From positions 1 through 35,444 of the forward strand of contig JBDHWF010000021.1 in the NCBI GenBank assembly GCA_039810045.1: a stretch of 35,444 nt of DNA, in the 5' to 3' direction. Position numbers and translations under genes: made by a program. Origin of the DNA: CADCWN01 sp039810045. GTDB taxonomy: Bacteria > Chloroflexota > Chloroflexia > Thermomicrobiales > CADCWN01. Below are positions 1 through 8,021 of this stretch, one piece after another; positions within the stretch are counted from its first letter, which is position 1; each line of letters opens with the position of its first letter. The notes under the pieces were generated by a model. It worked only from the letters and a program-made list of their open reading frames with translations, ran no database searches and was not told the DNA's origin.

Positions 1-150
1 CCGCGCGACAATCTCAGCATTACCAAAGTCGCAGCAGGCACTGTCGCCGGGATCATCGACCGCATCGAACCCGCCGCGACGATTGTTCGTACCATCAGTG
101 CCGATGCCGAGCGCATTTTGCGCGAGCGGCCAGGGCAACTCCTGGGGTGA
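1..150 (+). CDS. C-terminal end of probable nitronate monooxygenase (5' truncated by window)
   Basis: Frame 1 is open from the first base to a TGA at 148-150, giving about 49 residues. The visible tail (GTVAGIIDRIEPAATIVRTI, followed by a basic/acidic helix) resembles the C-terminal helix of FMN-dependent nitronate monooxygenases (2-nitropropane dioxygenase family), whose last segment typically reads G-Q-x-A-G-x-I-x-x-I-x-x-A-x-E-I-V. Those enzymes oxidise alkyl nitronates or act as enoyl reductases. No cofactor-binding motif lies in the visible part, so the call rests on the tail alone. A hairpin 30 bases downstream fits transcription ending here. Another flavin TIM-barrel oxidoreductase is possible. 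Confidence 0.45.
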   Translation, partial: PRDNLSITKVAAGTVAGIIDRIEPAATIVRTISADAERILRERPGQLLG

Positions 151-180
151 TCCGACGCTAACACGACCAGCCTTTGCCAG

Positions 181-204
181 AGGACTACCAATTATGGTAG
201 TCCT
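181..204 (+). terminator. Rho-independent-like hairpin after the first CDS
   Basis: A perfect 9-bp stem (AGGACTACC 181-189, GGTAGTCCT 196-204) closes a 6-base AATTAT loop and is followed by the weakly T-rich CCTTGTTGG. It sits between the stop at 150 and the sulfatase start at 295. The inner CTACCA/TGGTAG pairs recur in two other terminators of the window. Confidence 0.65.
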
Positions 205-294
205 CCTTGTTGGTCATGCAGGCAAGGCGATACAGCAAGATATGGTAGAGTCACGACAGCTGAACAAGCCATACATAATGGAAGGAGAAGGAGC

Positions 295-1764
295 GTGACA
301 GCAGGGCAGCGCCCGAATATTCTGTTCATTTGTACCGATCAGCAACGCTATGACACGCTGGGCTGCTACGGCAACGCGCAGATCCAGACGCCACACCTCG
401 ACCAACTGGCGCAGGAAGGCGTGCTGTTCGAGCAGTGCTACGTACAAAGCCCCGTCTGCGCGCCTTCGCGGGCCAGTCTGATCACGGGGCTGTACCCCCA
501 CAATCACGGCCTCTGGGCCAATGGGGTCACGCTCCCCGACCGCCATGCCCTTGTCACGACGGCCTTAGCCGCTGGTGACTACGACTGCGCGATGGTCGGC
601 AAACAGCACCTGGCCGCCTGTTTCCAGGGTCGCACCGAGCCACGCCAGGAAGATGATGGCTACCGTGTCTTTAAGTGGGCGCACGATCCGTCGCACGGCT
701 CGCCAGAGAACGCCTATCACCGCTGGCTAGCAGCGCACCACCCCGATCTCTACGCGGCAGCCAGCGCGCAGGGAACAGGACGCCAGGGCCACGTCGCGAA
801 ACTCTGGGATACGATGCCAACCGAGGCCCATTACAGCCATTGGGTTGGCGAGGAAGGGATCGCTTTTTTGCGCGAAGCACCCCAGCGCGATCAGCCGTTC
901 TTCCTCTGGCTCAATTTCTTTGACCCACATCACCCGTTCACGGCACCCCAGGAATACCTTGACCGCTACAACGCGCAAACGCTGCCCCGCCCACTCGTTG
1001 GCCCACGCGGGCTAGCCGACCGCCCGCCGATCCTGACGGCAGCCTCGCACGCCAGCTACGCCGGACACGCCCGTGGCTTCACGGAGCATTCGGCAGAGGA
1101 AATCCAGGAGATCATCGCCGCCTACTACGCGATGGTTAGTCTGATCGACGATGAGGTGGGGCGGCTCCTGGCTGAACTTGATCAGCAAGGGTTGGCCGAA
1201 GATACGCTGGTGATCTTCACCAGTGACCACGGTGAAATGCTGGGTGATCATCAGCTGCTGCTGAAAGGCCCGCTGCTCTACGAAGCTGCCGTGCGCGTGC
1301 CGTTGATCATGCGCTGGCCTGGGCAGTTACCAGCGGGTGTCCGTCGCCCAGAACTCGTCCAGTGGCTGGATCTAACAGCCACCTTCCTCGATGCCGCCAG
1401 CTTGCCACCGTTGCCACGCCAACAAGGGCAGAGCCTACTGCCGCTGGCCCGTGGCGATCTTGGGGCGACCGAGCGCGGCTGGGCACTCTGCGAATACCGC
1501 GATAGCGGCCACCCCTATGATCCGCCGGTACACGTCACCATGCTGCGCTACGACCGCTACAAGCTGATCGTGCATCATGGCGCACCCGCGACCAGCCGCC
1601 AGCGCAGCGGCGAACTGTACGATCTGGCAGCCGACCCGCAGGAGTTGCAGAACCGCTGGGATGACCCAGCCTACGCCGCTGTGCGCCTGGAATTGCAAGA
1701 ACGACTGCTTGATACGCTGGTAGCGACCGAAGATCGCGCGCAGCCACGCGAAGCCGATTGGTAA
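295..1764 (+). CDS. Type I sulfatase (alkaline phosphatase superfamily)
   Basis: A 489-residue protein that would hydrolyse a sulfate ester. The N-terminal metal site is N8-ILFICTDQQ with D15. The sulfatase signature C55-A-P-S-R59 carries the cysteine converted to formylglycine, so an FGE or anaerobic maturase must exist elsewhere. The second metal cluster FTSDHGEMLGDH has D311 and H312. There is no signal peptide, so it is probably cytoplasmic. The GTG start is chosen because GAAGGAGAAGGAG lies just upstream; no ATG fits better. The family also contains phosphonate monoester hydrolases and choline sulfatases, and the true substrate (sugar sulfate, choline sulfate or phospho/sulfo-ester) cannot be read from sequence. 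A strong hairpin follows directly after the stop. Confidence 0.9.
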   Translation: MTAGQRPNILFICTDQQRYDTLGCYGNAQIQTPHLDQLAQEGVLFEQCYVQSPVCAPSRASLITGLYPHNHGLWANGVTLPDRHALVTTALAAGDYDCAMVGKQHLAACFQGRTEPRQEDDGYRVFKWAHDPSHGSPENAYHRWLAAHHPDLYAAASAQGTGRQGHVAKLWDTMPTEAHYSHWVGEEGIAFLREAPQRDQPFFLWLNFFDPHHPFTAPQEYLDRYNAQTLPRPLVGPRGLADRPPILTAASHASYAGHARGFTEHSAEEIQEIIAAYYAMVSLIDDEVGRLLAELDQQGLAEDTLVIFTSDHGEMLGDHQLLLKGPLLYEAAVRVPLIMRWPGQLPAGVRRPELVQWLDLTATFLDAASLPPLPRQQGQSLLPLARGDLGATERGWALCEYRDSGHPYDPPVHVTMLRYDRYKLIVHHGAPATSRQRSGELYDLAADPQELQNRWDDPAYAAVRLELQERLLDTLVATEDRAQPREADW

Positions 1765-1767
1765 AAC

Positions 1768-1797
1768 GCTACCAGCCGTCTGTTGGCGGCTGGTAGC
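1768..1797 (+). terminator. Strong hairpin terminator between convergent sulfatase and LLM oxidoreductase genes
   Basis: An 11-bp perfect stem, GCTACCAGCCG at 1768-1778 and CGGCTGGTAGC at 1787-1797, has an 8-base loop and starts 4 bases after the sulfatase stop. AAAA precedes it, which gives a T-run on the minus strand, so it probably serves both convergent genes. Confidence 0.75.
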
Positions 1798-1842
1798 AAG
1801 CAACGACACAACATATTGATACTATGCCGTCGTCTGCGCTTA

Positions 1843-2790
1843 TTATTCCTGGGCAAAGTGCGGGATCACTTCGTCAATAAACAGGCGAATCCCCGCCGTG
1901 TCCGGAAAGTCCGCGAAGCGCAGTTGCAGGTGGGAAACGCCCAACTCGCCCCAGGCCGTGATCTGCTCAATGATCTCTGCTGGCGTACCGATCAGCGATG
2001 CCGCTGGTTCAACGAAGAACGGGCTGGCATTAGCGAGCTGCTCCGCCTCCGCCCGGGTTGGCGCAATCGCGATGCACTCGCACTGCCAGGATTTCGCAAT
2101 GGTGTCAGCATCACGGCCTACCGCAGCACAGTGATCCCGCAACACCGTGATCTTGTGGGCATAGACCTCGCGGGTGCCGCCCGCGTTCCACCAGTCGGCC
2201 TGTTGCGCGACTACTCGTAGCGTCAGTTGTTCGCCACCTCCCCCAATCATCACTGGTGGCAACGGGTCGGGCTTGGGGTTGAGCTGGGCCTGATTGAGGT
2301 GGTAATGCCGACCGTCATAGGTGACGGCATCTTCCGTCCAGAGCCGTCGGGCGATCTCGACAGTCTCGGCCAGTTGCTGAATTCGCACAGCGGGGCGCGG
2401 AAAGTCATAGCCATAAGCGCGATATTCGTCCTCTTTCCACCCCGCCCCAATGCCAAAGATGACTTTCCCAGGGAGGAGCGCGCAGAGGTTCGCCACCATC
2501 TTTGCGAGTAACGCCGGATTACGGTACGACTGGCAGAGGACGATCGTGCCCCAGTGCAGTTGTGGATAGCGCGCCGCCAGAAAGGTCAGCGTCGTCCAGC
2601 ATTCGATCACCGGGACTTCCACCGCCTGCCAACGCGCCCAGGGCAGGAAATGATCAGTCACCCAGGCAGTCGTGAAATGTCCCTGCACGAGATCGAGCGT
2701 CTCCGTCGCCTGCTGCATCATCGTTGCAAAGTCACTGCCATCTGCGGGGAACTCTGGCACTTTCCAGCCAAAGGTCATCGTTGCACTCAT
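1843..2790 (-). CDS. LLM-class (luciferase-like) flavin/F420-dependent oxidoreductase
   Basis: A 315-residue (beta/alpha)8 protein of the bacterial luciferase-like family, which uses FMN or coenzyme F420. Visible family features include the N-terminal strand MTFGWKVPEFP, the VTDHF segment, the ARYPQLHWGTIVLCQSYRNP region, the GIGAGWKEDEYRAYGYDFP segment and a VMIGGGGEQLTLRV strand typical of the F420-dependent subgroup. The first in-frame ATG (2805) has no ribosome site; the ATG at 2790 follows GGAGG with 6 bases of spacing and is preferred. It is divergent from the transporter operon and convergent with the sulfatase. The substrate is unknown. Confidence 0.85.
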   Translation of the reverse strand: MSATMTFGWKVPEFPADGSDFATMMQQATETLDLVQGHFTTAWVTDHFLPWARWQAVEVPVIECWTTLTFLAARYPQLHWGTIVLCQSYRNPALLAKMVANLCALLPGKVIFGIGAGWKEDEYRAYGYDFPRPAVRIQQLAETVEIARRLWTEDAVTYDGRHYHLNQAQLNPKPDPLPPVMIGGGGEQLTLRVVAQQADWWNAGGTREVYAHKITVLRDHCAAVGRDADTIAKSWQCECIAIAPTRAEAEQLANASPFFVEPAASLIGTPAEIIEQITAWGELGVSHLQLRFADFPDTAGIRLFIDEVIPHFAQE

Positions 2791-2844
2791 TGGTATCCTC
2801 CACATCGCTCAACCAGACAGCGCCATTCGTCAGCACTGCTACGC

Positions 2845-2873
2845 AGGATACCAGGAAGCCGTGCCCTGGCAAA
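2845..2873 (-). promoter_or_regulatory. Putative promoter of the LLM oxidoreductase gene
   Basis: On the minus strand TTTGCC (2868-2873) and TATCCT (2845-2850) are separated by 17 bases. The -10 is preceded by TGG, an extended -10 element. It lies 55 bases upstream of the chosen start and just outside the hexamer repeats at 2906-2955. Confidence 0.4.
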
Positions 2874-2905
2874 CCGAATGAACGGCCAGGGACGTGATCC
2901 TCGTG

Positions 2906-2955
2906 TTAAACCAACACTAACAGGAAATTAACCTCGCACTTACAGGGCGTTAATC
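2906..2955 (+). promoter_or_regulatory. Pho-box-like array: five direct hexamers at exact 11-bp spacing
   Basis: Hexamers begin at 2906 TTAAAC, 2917 CTAACA, 2928 TTAACC, 2939 CTTACA and 2950 TTAATC, each exactly 11 bases after the last. The consensus is YTAAMM, with T at position 2 and A at position 4 always kept. Direct repeats with an 11-bp (one helical turn) period are the hallmark of PhoB/PhoP-class (OmpR family) response-regulator sites; TTAAC-like half-sites occur in Bacillus PhoP and cyanobacterial SphR boxes. A plausible -10, TACCGT, follows at 2965-2970, with the array in place of a -35. The array lies 68 bases upstream of the solute-binding protein start. The regulator identity is inferred. 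Confidence 0.65.
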
Positions 2956-3022
2956 CCCCATTGCTACCGTTTAGGTGGCAACCACTGAACCATTTACCCG
3001 TGAAAAAGAGAGAAGGAGAACA

Positions 3023-4411
3023 ATGGCACGAGTACAGCATCGACTCGCGCAGATAGGGCGTGCAATCGTTGGTTTGCTGATCCTGGCAACCACTGCCTGC
3101 GGCACAGCAGCCACGCCTACCGCACAGTCGCCAGCAACAGGAGTCGGGGCCACGCCTGTACAGACGGCCAAGTTTCCTCCGCCGATCCCTGCTGGTACTA
3201 CGGTGAATATCACCTTTGCCAACTATAACCTTGCCACGGCTGGCCTGGGCAAAGAAGCCACCGAAGAACTGATCAGCGGCTTTATGGCGGCACACCCCAA
3301 TATCAAGGTTGAAGGGCGGGCGATCAGTTCCAACGATATTGCCGCCAAGATCCAGGCCGAGGTTGTCGCAGGCAACGCCCCCGATGTCGTGCAGGGAGTC
3401 TTCGCTGACCTCGACTTCATCGTGCGCGATCTGCGGGCAGTAGCGGTGCAAGATATTGTGCCAGCAGATGAAATCGCCGCCTGGCAGGGCGGTGAATATC
3501 CGATGAGTCCAAATGGCTTGAAACTCGGAGAACTGGACGGCAAGATCTACGGCGTGCCATACACCTTCAGTACCCCCACCCTCTTTTACAACGCCGACCT
3601 CTTCACCGCTGCTGGCCTTGATCCCAACAAGCCGCCAACGACCTGGGCAGAAGTGAAGGAACAAGCGCTCCAACTGAAGCAGCGCACGGGCAAGGAAGGG
3701 GTTGCCATCGAGTGTCTCGGCCAGTTCGACTGGTGCTGGCAAGGGCTGGTGCGCTCCAACGGTGGGCGGGTATTGAGTGAAGATCGCCGCACCGCCACAT
3801 TTGCCAGCGCGGAATCTATCGGGGCGGCAACGATGTGGCAAGACCTCGTGCAGAGTGGCGCCCACCCGAAACTCTCCATCAGTGACACGGGGCCAGCATT
3901 CCAGGCTGGCAACCTGGGGATGATTCTGACCACCAGTGCAAGGCAGGCGTCATTCCTCTCCTCAGCCAAAGGGAAGTTCACTCTACGGGCTGGCAAAATG
4001 CCTGCATTTGCCGGAAAACCAGTTGTCCCAACGAATTCTGGCAGTGGGTTATTCATTCTCTCGCAAGACCCACTGAAGCAGCGAGCGTCCTGGGAGCTGA
4101 TGAAGTACATCACCAGCGAGCAGGGCTACACGATTATCACCAGCAAAATCGGCTACCTGCCACTGCGCACAGGCATTGTCAACGACGACCGCTACCTGAA
4201 AGCATACGTTGCCGCTAATCCCCTGGTCCAACCGAATATTGAACAACTCCAGGTACTCCAACCGTGGGTGGCCTGGCCTGGCAGTAACTATCGGCAGGCC
4301 ACCGATGTAATGATGAAAGCCCTTGAAGAAGTCGTCTACAACAATGCTCCCGCTGAACCAACCCTCAAAGCGGCACAGGAACGAGCACAAGGGCTGCTCC
4401 CGCGTCGCTAG
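3023..4411 (+). CDS. ABC transporter solute-binding lipoprotein, family 1 (UgpB/MalE-like)
   Basis: A 462-residue extracytoplasmic binding protein. A basic N-terminus and hydrophobic segment end at ATTAC with C26 as the probable lipidated cysteine (a degenerate lipobox), followed by a Thr/Ala/Pro-rich linker. The mature part shows family 1 features: VNITFANYN strand, PDVVQGVFADLD, GVPYTFSTPTLFYNADLF and a late GSNYRQATDVMMKALEEV helix. The ATG at 3023 follows GAAGGAG with 4 bases between; the longer in-frame start at 2975 would place 16 charged residues before the signal. It is first in a five-gene operon. Family 1 includes both sugar and glycerol-3-phosphate/glycerophosphodiester binders; the Pho-like box and enzymes downstream favour a phosphorylated ligand, but residues alone do not prove it. 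Confidence 0.9.
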   Translation: MARVQHRLAQIGRAIVGLLILATTACGTAATPTAQSPATGVGATPVQTAKFPPPIPAGTTVNITFANYNLATAGLGKEATEELISGFMAAHPNIKVEGRAISSNDIAAKIQAEVVAGNAPDVVQGVFADLDFIVRDLRAVAVQDIVPADEIAAWQGGEYPMSPNGLKLGELDGKIYGVPYTFSTPTLFYNADLFTAAGLDPNKPPTTWAEVKEQALQLKQRTGKEGVAIECLGQFDWCWQGLVRSNGGRVLSEDRRTATFASAESIGAATMWQDLVQSGAHPKLSISDTGPAFQAGNLGMILTTSARQASFLSSAKGKFTLRAGKMPAFAGKPVVPTNSGSGLFILSQDPLKQRASWELMKYITSEQGYTIITSKIGYLPLRTGIVNDDRYLKAYVAANPLVQPNIEQLQVLQPWVAWPGSNYRQATDVMMKALEEVVYNNAPAEPTLKAAQERAQGLLPRR

Positions 4412-4463
4412 TAACCATCACAGTTGAGATCACCTGCCGCAGCGCAACGAAGGAGGAAAAGCC

Positions 4464-5306
4464 ATGCAACTGACGATTCTCGGTAATGCCCCCGTTCCCG
4501 GCCCTGACGGCGCAGGGTCTGGTTATCTGGTGGAAACGGAGACAACGGCTGTGCTGCTCGATTGCGGCCCAGGCGTCGTTGGTAAACTCGCGGCACAGCG
4601 GGCAGTCGCCTCGCTGCCCGCAATCATCATCTCCCACACCCACCTTGACCATATCTACGACCTACCGATTTTCTTCCTGAAACGCTCACTTGAACAACGC
4701 AGCGGTAAAACACAACTGGTTGATTCAACGCGATCGCCTGAATTACAAGTCTACTTACCGCCTGGTGGCGTGGCGGAAATCGAGCGCGTTCTGGCAGGTT
4801 TTGGCATTGTCCAGAGTGCCGATAGCGCCAATTCCTACCTCAATGGTGTGGTATTGAACGAATATGATCCCCAGGCACCGCTGACCGTTGGTGATCTGAC
4901 AATCAACTTTGTCGGCCCAACACGGCACGCTCCTGGCGATTGCTATGCGATGCGGATTACCGACACCACCGGGGCATTACTCGCCTATTCGGGTGACACT
5001 TCTCCCGACCCGCTCGTGGTGCAAATCGCTGCCGATGCCGATTGCTTCCTCTGTGAGGCTACGTTGATCGATGCCGCAAGTCTGCCCGGACAGGAAGCAC
5101 GACACATGACCGCCCGCGCCGCTGGAACCTATGCTACCGAGGGGTGCAGCAAGGCACTGCTCCTTACCCACCTGCTTGACTTCACGCCTGAATGGATCGC
5201 CCAGCTAGAAGCTGCCGCCCGCGAAACATTCGCTGGGCCAGTTGGTGTAGCGCAGGTCGGACAGAAACTACTGGTCAGTCCCAGCCCTGTGGCAGCGGCT
5301 GACTGA
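4464..5306 (+). CDS. Metallo-beta-lactamase-fold hydrolase (RNase Z/phosphodiesterase-like)
   Basis: A 280-residue MBL-fold protein with the complete di-zinc ligand set: H58-T-H60-L-D62-H63 (SHTHLDH), H156, D179 (AYSGDT) and H237 (LLTHLLD). H215 in ARHMTA resembles the conserved His motif of RNase Z-like enzymes. There is no signal peptide, so it acts in the cytoplasm. The long exosite of true tRNA 3'-processing RNase Z is not evident. Related proteins hydrolyse phosphodiesters, cyclic nucleotides or aryl sulfates. A strong AAGGAGG lies 8 bases before the ATG. It sits 52 bases after the binding-protein gene and 71 before the phosphatase fusion, which argues for a role in processing imported substrate. 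The protein ends in -VAAAD. Confidence 0.85.
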   Translation: MQLTILGNAPVPGPDGAGSGYLVETETTAVLLDCGPGVVGKLAAQRAVASLPAIIISHTHLDHIYDLPIFFLKRSLEQRSGKTQLVDSTRSPELQVYLPPGGVAEIERVLAGFGIVQSADSANSYLNGVVLNEYDPQAPLTVGDLTINFVGPTRHAPGDCYAMRITDTTGALLAYSGDTSPDPLVVQIAADADCFLCEATLIDAASLPGQEARHMTARAAGTYATEGCSKALLLTHLLDFTPEWIAQLEAAARETFAGPVGVAQVGQKLLVSPSPVAAAD

Positions 5307-5377
5307 TTGCCTAGAAATAAACCCTGGCTGGGATTGATCTGGCCATGCCAGGAATACGAACAGAAAGGGAACAGCCG

Positions 5378-7012
5378 ATGACAACCGAGCAACCAACGCG
5401 CCATCTCCAGCTCGCAGGCACCTACAACCTGCGCGATACTGGCGGCTATGCCACCGACCACGATAGCGAAATTCGCTGGCGAACCCTGCTGCGCGGTGAT
5501 AGCCTGCATCGGCTCACCACAGCGGGTCAGGCAGAACTGATCGCGGCGGGATTACGCACGGTGATCGATCTGCGGCATGATACTGAACTGGTGGAATCGC
5601 CCAATGTCTTCGCCACTTCCGAGACTGTGCGTTATTTGAACCTACCGCTGATTGAGAATACAGCGCGAGAGGCCGAGAACACACAGCCGCGCACGCTGGC
5701 CCGCATTTATGAGGGAATCATCAGCGATTCGCAGGCGCGCATCCGCCAGATTTTCGCCACCCTGGCTGAGCCAGCAGCCTTCCCAGCCCTGATTCATTGC
5801 ACCGCAGGCAAAGACCGCACGGGCATTATCATCGCCCTGCTACTGGGTACTGCGGGGGTACCTACGGCTACCATTGCCGCAGATTATGCCCTCACCGAGC
5901 AATATCTGGTTGGCGAATGGATGGAGGAACGGAAGCAGATCATTGCTGCCAGTGGGGGCAATTGGGAACAGTTTTCTACCTTGCTCAGCAGCCCTGAAGA
6001 ACTGATGCTGCAAACCCTCGCTGCTATTGAGTCACACTACGGCGGAATCGTACCGTACCTACTGACGATTGGCGTACCACAGGAACAGCTCGACGCGGTG
6101 CGAACCGCCCTGACCGCCGAACAGCCAGCGGCAATCGCCACAAACGGTCAGCAGGAAGCGATCAGCAGCACGACCTTCGTCCACCTGACTGATCTGCATA
6201 TCCAGCCAACCGAAACCGACCGCTTCCTGGGAATCGATACAATGGCGACATTGCGCGATACGCTCGATCTATTACGGGAACGGGGCATTCTTCCCGGCGC
6301 AACGATTGTCATCAGCGGCGACCTCGCCAACAACGGTGAACCAGAAAGTTACGCCCGCCTGCGCACCGTGCTTGATGAATTGCGCGAAACAGGAAGCACT
6401 GTCCACCTCGCGCTGGGCAATCACGATAATCGTGAGCACTTTCTGGCGGAAATCGACGGGCAGGCGCATGGCAATCGTCCCCAGAAGTACCACTATACCG
6501 CGATGCTGGGCGATCTGCGGCTGATCGTGCTGGATACCAACGAAGTTGGCACCCACGATGGCGTCCTGGGTGCGGAGCAACTGGCTTGGCTAGAAAAGGA
6601 ACTGGCATCTGCGGCCCCAGGCGGCACCGTGCTGGTTATCCATCACCCCCCAACCAGTGCGCCAATGCCCGCGCTGGAGGGGCACATGGTCAAAGAGAGC
6701 GACCGCCTGCGCGAAATTATCAACGGCACCGATGTAATCGGGATCCTCAGTGGGCATACCCACGTCACCGTGGCCGAACTGGTTGGCAGTGTGCCGTGCG
6801 TCACAGCGCCAGGAACTGCGTTCATGCTCGATATCACCTCGACCGAAGGGATGCGCTTCTGCGATGGTGGGGGAATCAACCTCGTCACAATCACGAATAA
6901 CGTGATGACGGTCAAACCACTACCATTACCGCGCTCACAGAAATTTCTCTATCACTACCGCCCAGGTGATCCAATCGGGCAACTGGCCCAGGCTACCGCA
7001 GCGGCAGACTAA
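5378..7012 (+). CDS. Fusion: tyrosine/lipid phosphatase (HCxxGKxR) plus metallophosphoesterase
   Basis: A 544-residue two-domain enzyme. Residues 1-245 form a Y_phosphatase3/PtpB-like phosphatase: NLRDTGGY near residue 18, VIDLRHDTE near 62, and the P-loop H140-C141-TAGKD-R147-TG. The HCxxGKxR form is shared with atypical lipid phosphatases and PTEN. Residues 265-520 form a calcineurin-like phosphoesterase of the CpdA/GpdQ type: D272-L-H274, G314-D315, G347-N-H-D350, H422-H423 and G459-H-T-H462. All catalytic residues are kept in both halves. There is no signal peptide. The ATG at 5378 with upstream AAAGGGA is chosen over one at 5345. It lies 25 bases before the first permease. Possible substrates are phospholipid headgroups, glycerophosphodiesters or cyclic nucleotides; the context favours the second. 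The tail is -QATAAAD. Confidence 0.88.
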   Translation: MTTEQPTRHLQLAGTYNLRDTGGYATDHDSEIRWRTLLRGDSLHRLTTAGQAELIAAGLRTVIDLRHDTELVESPNVFATSETVRYLNLPLIENTAREAENTQPRTLARIYEGIISDSQARIRQIFATLAEPAAFPALIHCTAGKDRTGIIIALLLGTAGVPTATIAADYALTEQYLVGEWMEERKQIIAASGGNWEQFSTLLSSPEELMLQTLAAIESHYGGIVPYLLTIGVPQEQLDAVRTALTAEQPAAIATNGQQEAISSTTFVHLTDLHIQPTETDRFLGIDTMATLRDTLDLLRERGILPGATIVISGDLANNGEPESYARLRTVLDELRETGSTVHLALGNHDNREHFLAEIDGQAHGNRPQKYHYTAMLGDLRLIVLDTNEVGTHDGVLGAEQLAWLEKELASAAPGGTVLVIHHPPTSAPMPALEGHMVKESDRLREIINGTDVIGILSGHTHVTVAELVGSVPCVTAPGTAFMLDITSTEGMRFCDGGGINLVTITNNVMTVKPLPLPRSQKFLYHYRPGDPIGQLAQATAAAD

Positions 7013-7037
7013 GCCAACAGCTAGCGGGAGGTGTCAA

Positions 7038-8012
7038 ATGGATCAGAGTATTGAGCGGGCCAGCACACGACCAGATAGTGCCACCGCCAGCGGTGCCGCA
7101 GTGCGGGAAGGGTGGTGGAGCCGCTTACGGCGCGCTTATTGGTGGCAGGCCTACCTCTACCTACTTCCAGCCTTCATCGTGATCGCGATCTGGATCTACT
7201 GGCCAGTCATCACGACCCTGCAATTGAGCTTTTATGAGTGGAATCTGCTGGAAACAACCCCGAAGATCTGGATCGGACTAGAGAACTATCAGCAAATTCT
7301 GACGCTACCAGAACTGGGGCTCGCACTCCGCAATACTGGCCTGTACATGGTGGGAATGTTGCCATTCTCCGTAGTGCTGCCGCTGCTGATTGCCCTACTT
7401 ATTCAGGGGGTTGTTGGCCGCGCCCGCACAATCTATCGCACGATGATCTTCGCTCCAATGCTAATGGCCCCAGTGGTCGTCGCGACAATCTGGAGCTGGA
7501 TTATGAACCCGGTCGGTGGGCTACTCAATCGCACCATCCAGGCACTGGGTGGCCCTGGCAATATCTACTGGTTCCGCGATGGAACCCTGGCCATGCTCGC
7601 AATCATCGTAATTACTGGCTGGAAGTTACTTGGCTTCAGCACCCTGATCTTTTCCGCCGGGCTGGCCAGCATCAACGCCGAGTATAACGATGCGGCTAGC
7701 GTTGACGGCGCAACTGGCTGGCAGCAAATTCGCCACATTACGCTGCCCCTGATGTCGCCAACAATCCTGTTCATGCTGATGTTGAATGTTCTTTTTTCCT
7801 CCCAATGGACCTTCCCACTGATCAACGTGTTGACGCAGGGAGGGCCACGCGATGCCACCACCAATATCTATTATCTGCTCTGGCAGTTCGGCTTCAAGAA
7901 CTTCAACATTGGCTTATCAACAGCGGCATCGGTGATCTTCTTTACGGTGTTCGGGCTGCTGGCGCTCGCGTTTGTCTGGCTCTCGGATCGCCTGTCATTC
8001 TACGATTCCTAG
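7038..8012 (+). CDS. ABC transporter permease, MalF/UgpA type
   Basis: A 324-residue inner-membrane permease with a roughly 40-residue hydrophilic N-terminus, then six transmembrane helices beginning at about residue 45 (YLYLLPAFIVIAIWIYW). The cytoplasmic EAA loop that contacts the ATPase is visible as EYNDAASVDGATGWQQIRHI followed by TLPLM. GGGAGGTG lies 7 bases before the ATG at 7038; the open frame begins at 6966 inside the upstream gene, where no ribosome site exists. Nine bases separate it from the second permease. No ATP-binding gene belongs to this operon, so a shared ATPase of the MsmK/UgpC type must come from elsewhere. Confidence 0.92.
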   Translation: MDQSIERASTRPDSATASGAAVREGWWSRLRRAYWWQAYLYLLPAFIVIAIWIYWPVITTLQLSFYEWNLLETTPKIWIGLENYQQILTLPELGLALRNTGLYMVGMLPFSVVLPLLIALLIQGVVGRARTIYRTMIFAPMLMAPVVVATIWSWIMNPVGGLLNRTIQALGGPGNIYWFRDGTLAMLAIIVITGWKLLGFSTLIFSAGLASINAEYNDAASVDGATGWQQIRHITLPLMSPTILFMLMLNVLFSSQWTFPLINVLTQGGPRDATTNIYYLLWQFGFKNFNIGLSTAASVIFFTVFGLLALAFVWLSDRLSFYDS

Positions 8013-8021
8013 GAGGCCACC

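Noticed and set aside
2927..2954. ATTAAC/GTTAAT inverted repeat as a LacI-type operator
   Set aside because: The same bases are better explained by five direct repeats in 11-bp phase; the inverted pair has a 16-base spacer without symmetry inside.
3223..4113. Minus-strand frames opposite the solute-binding protein
   Set aside because: They mirror codon bias of the real gene and show no domain or ribosome site.
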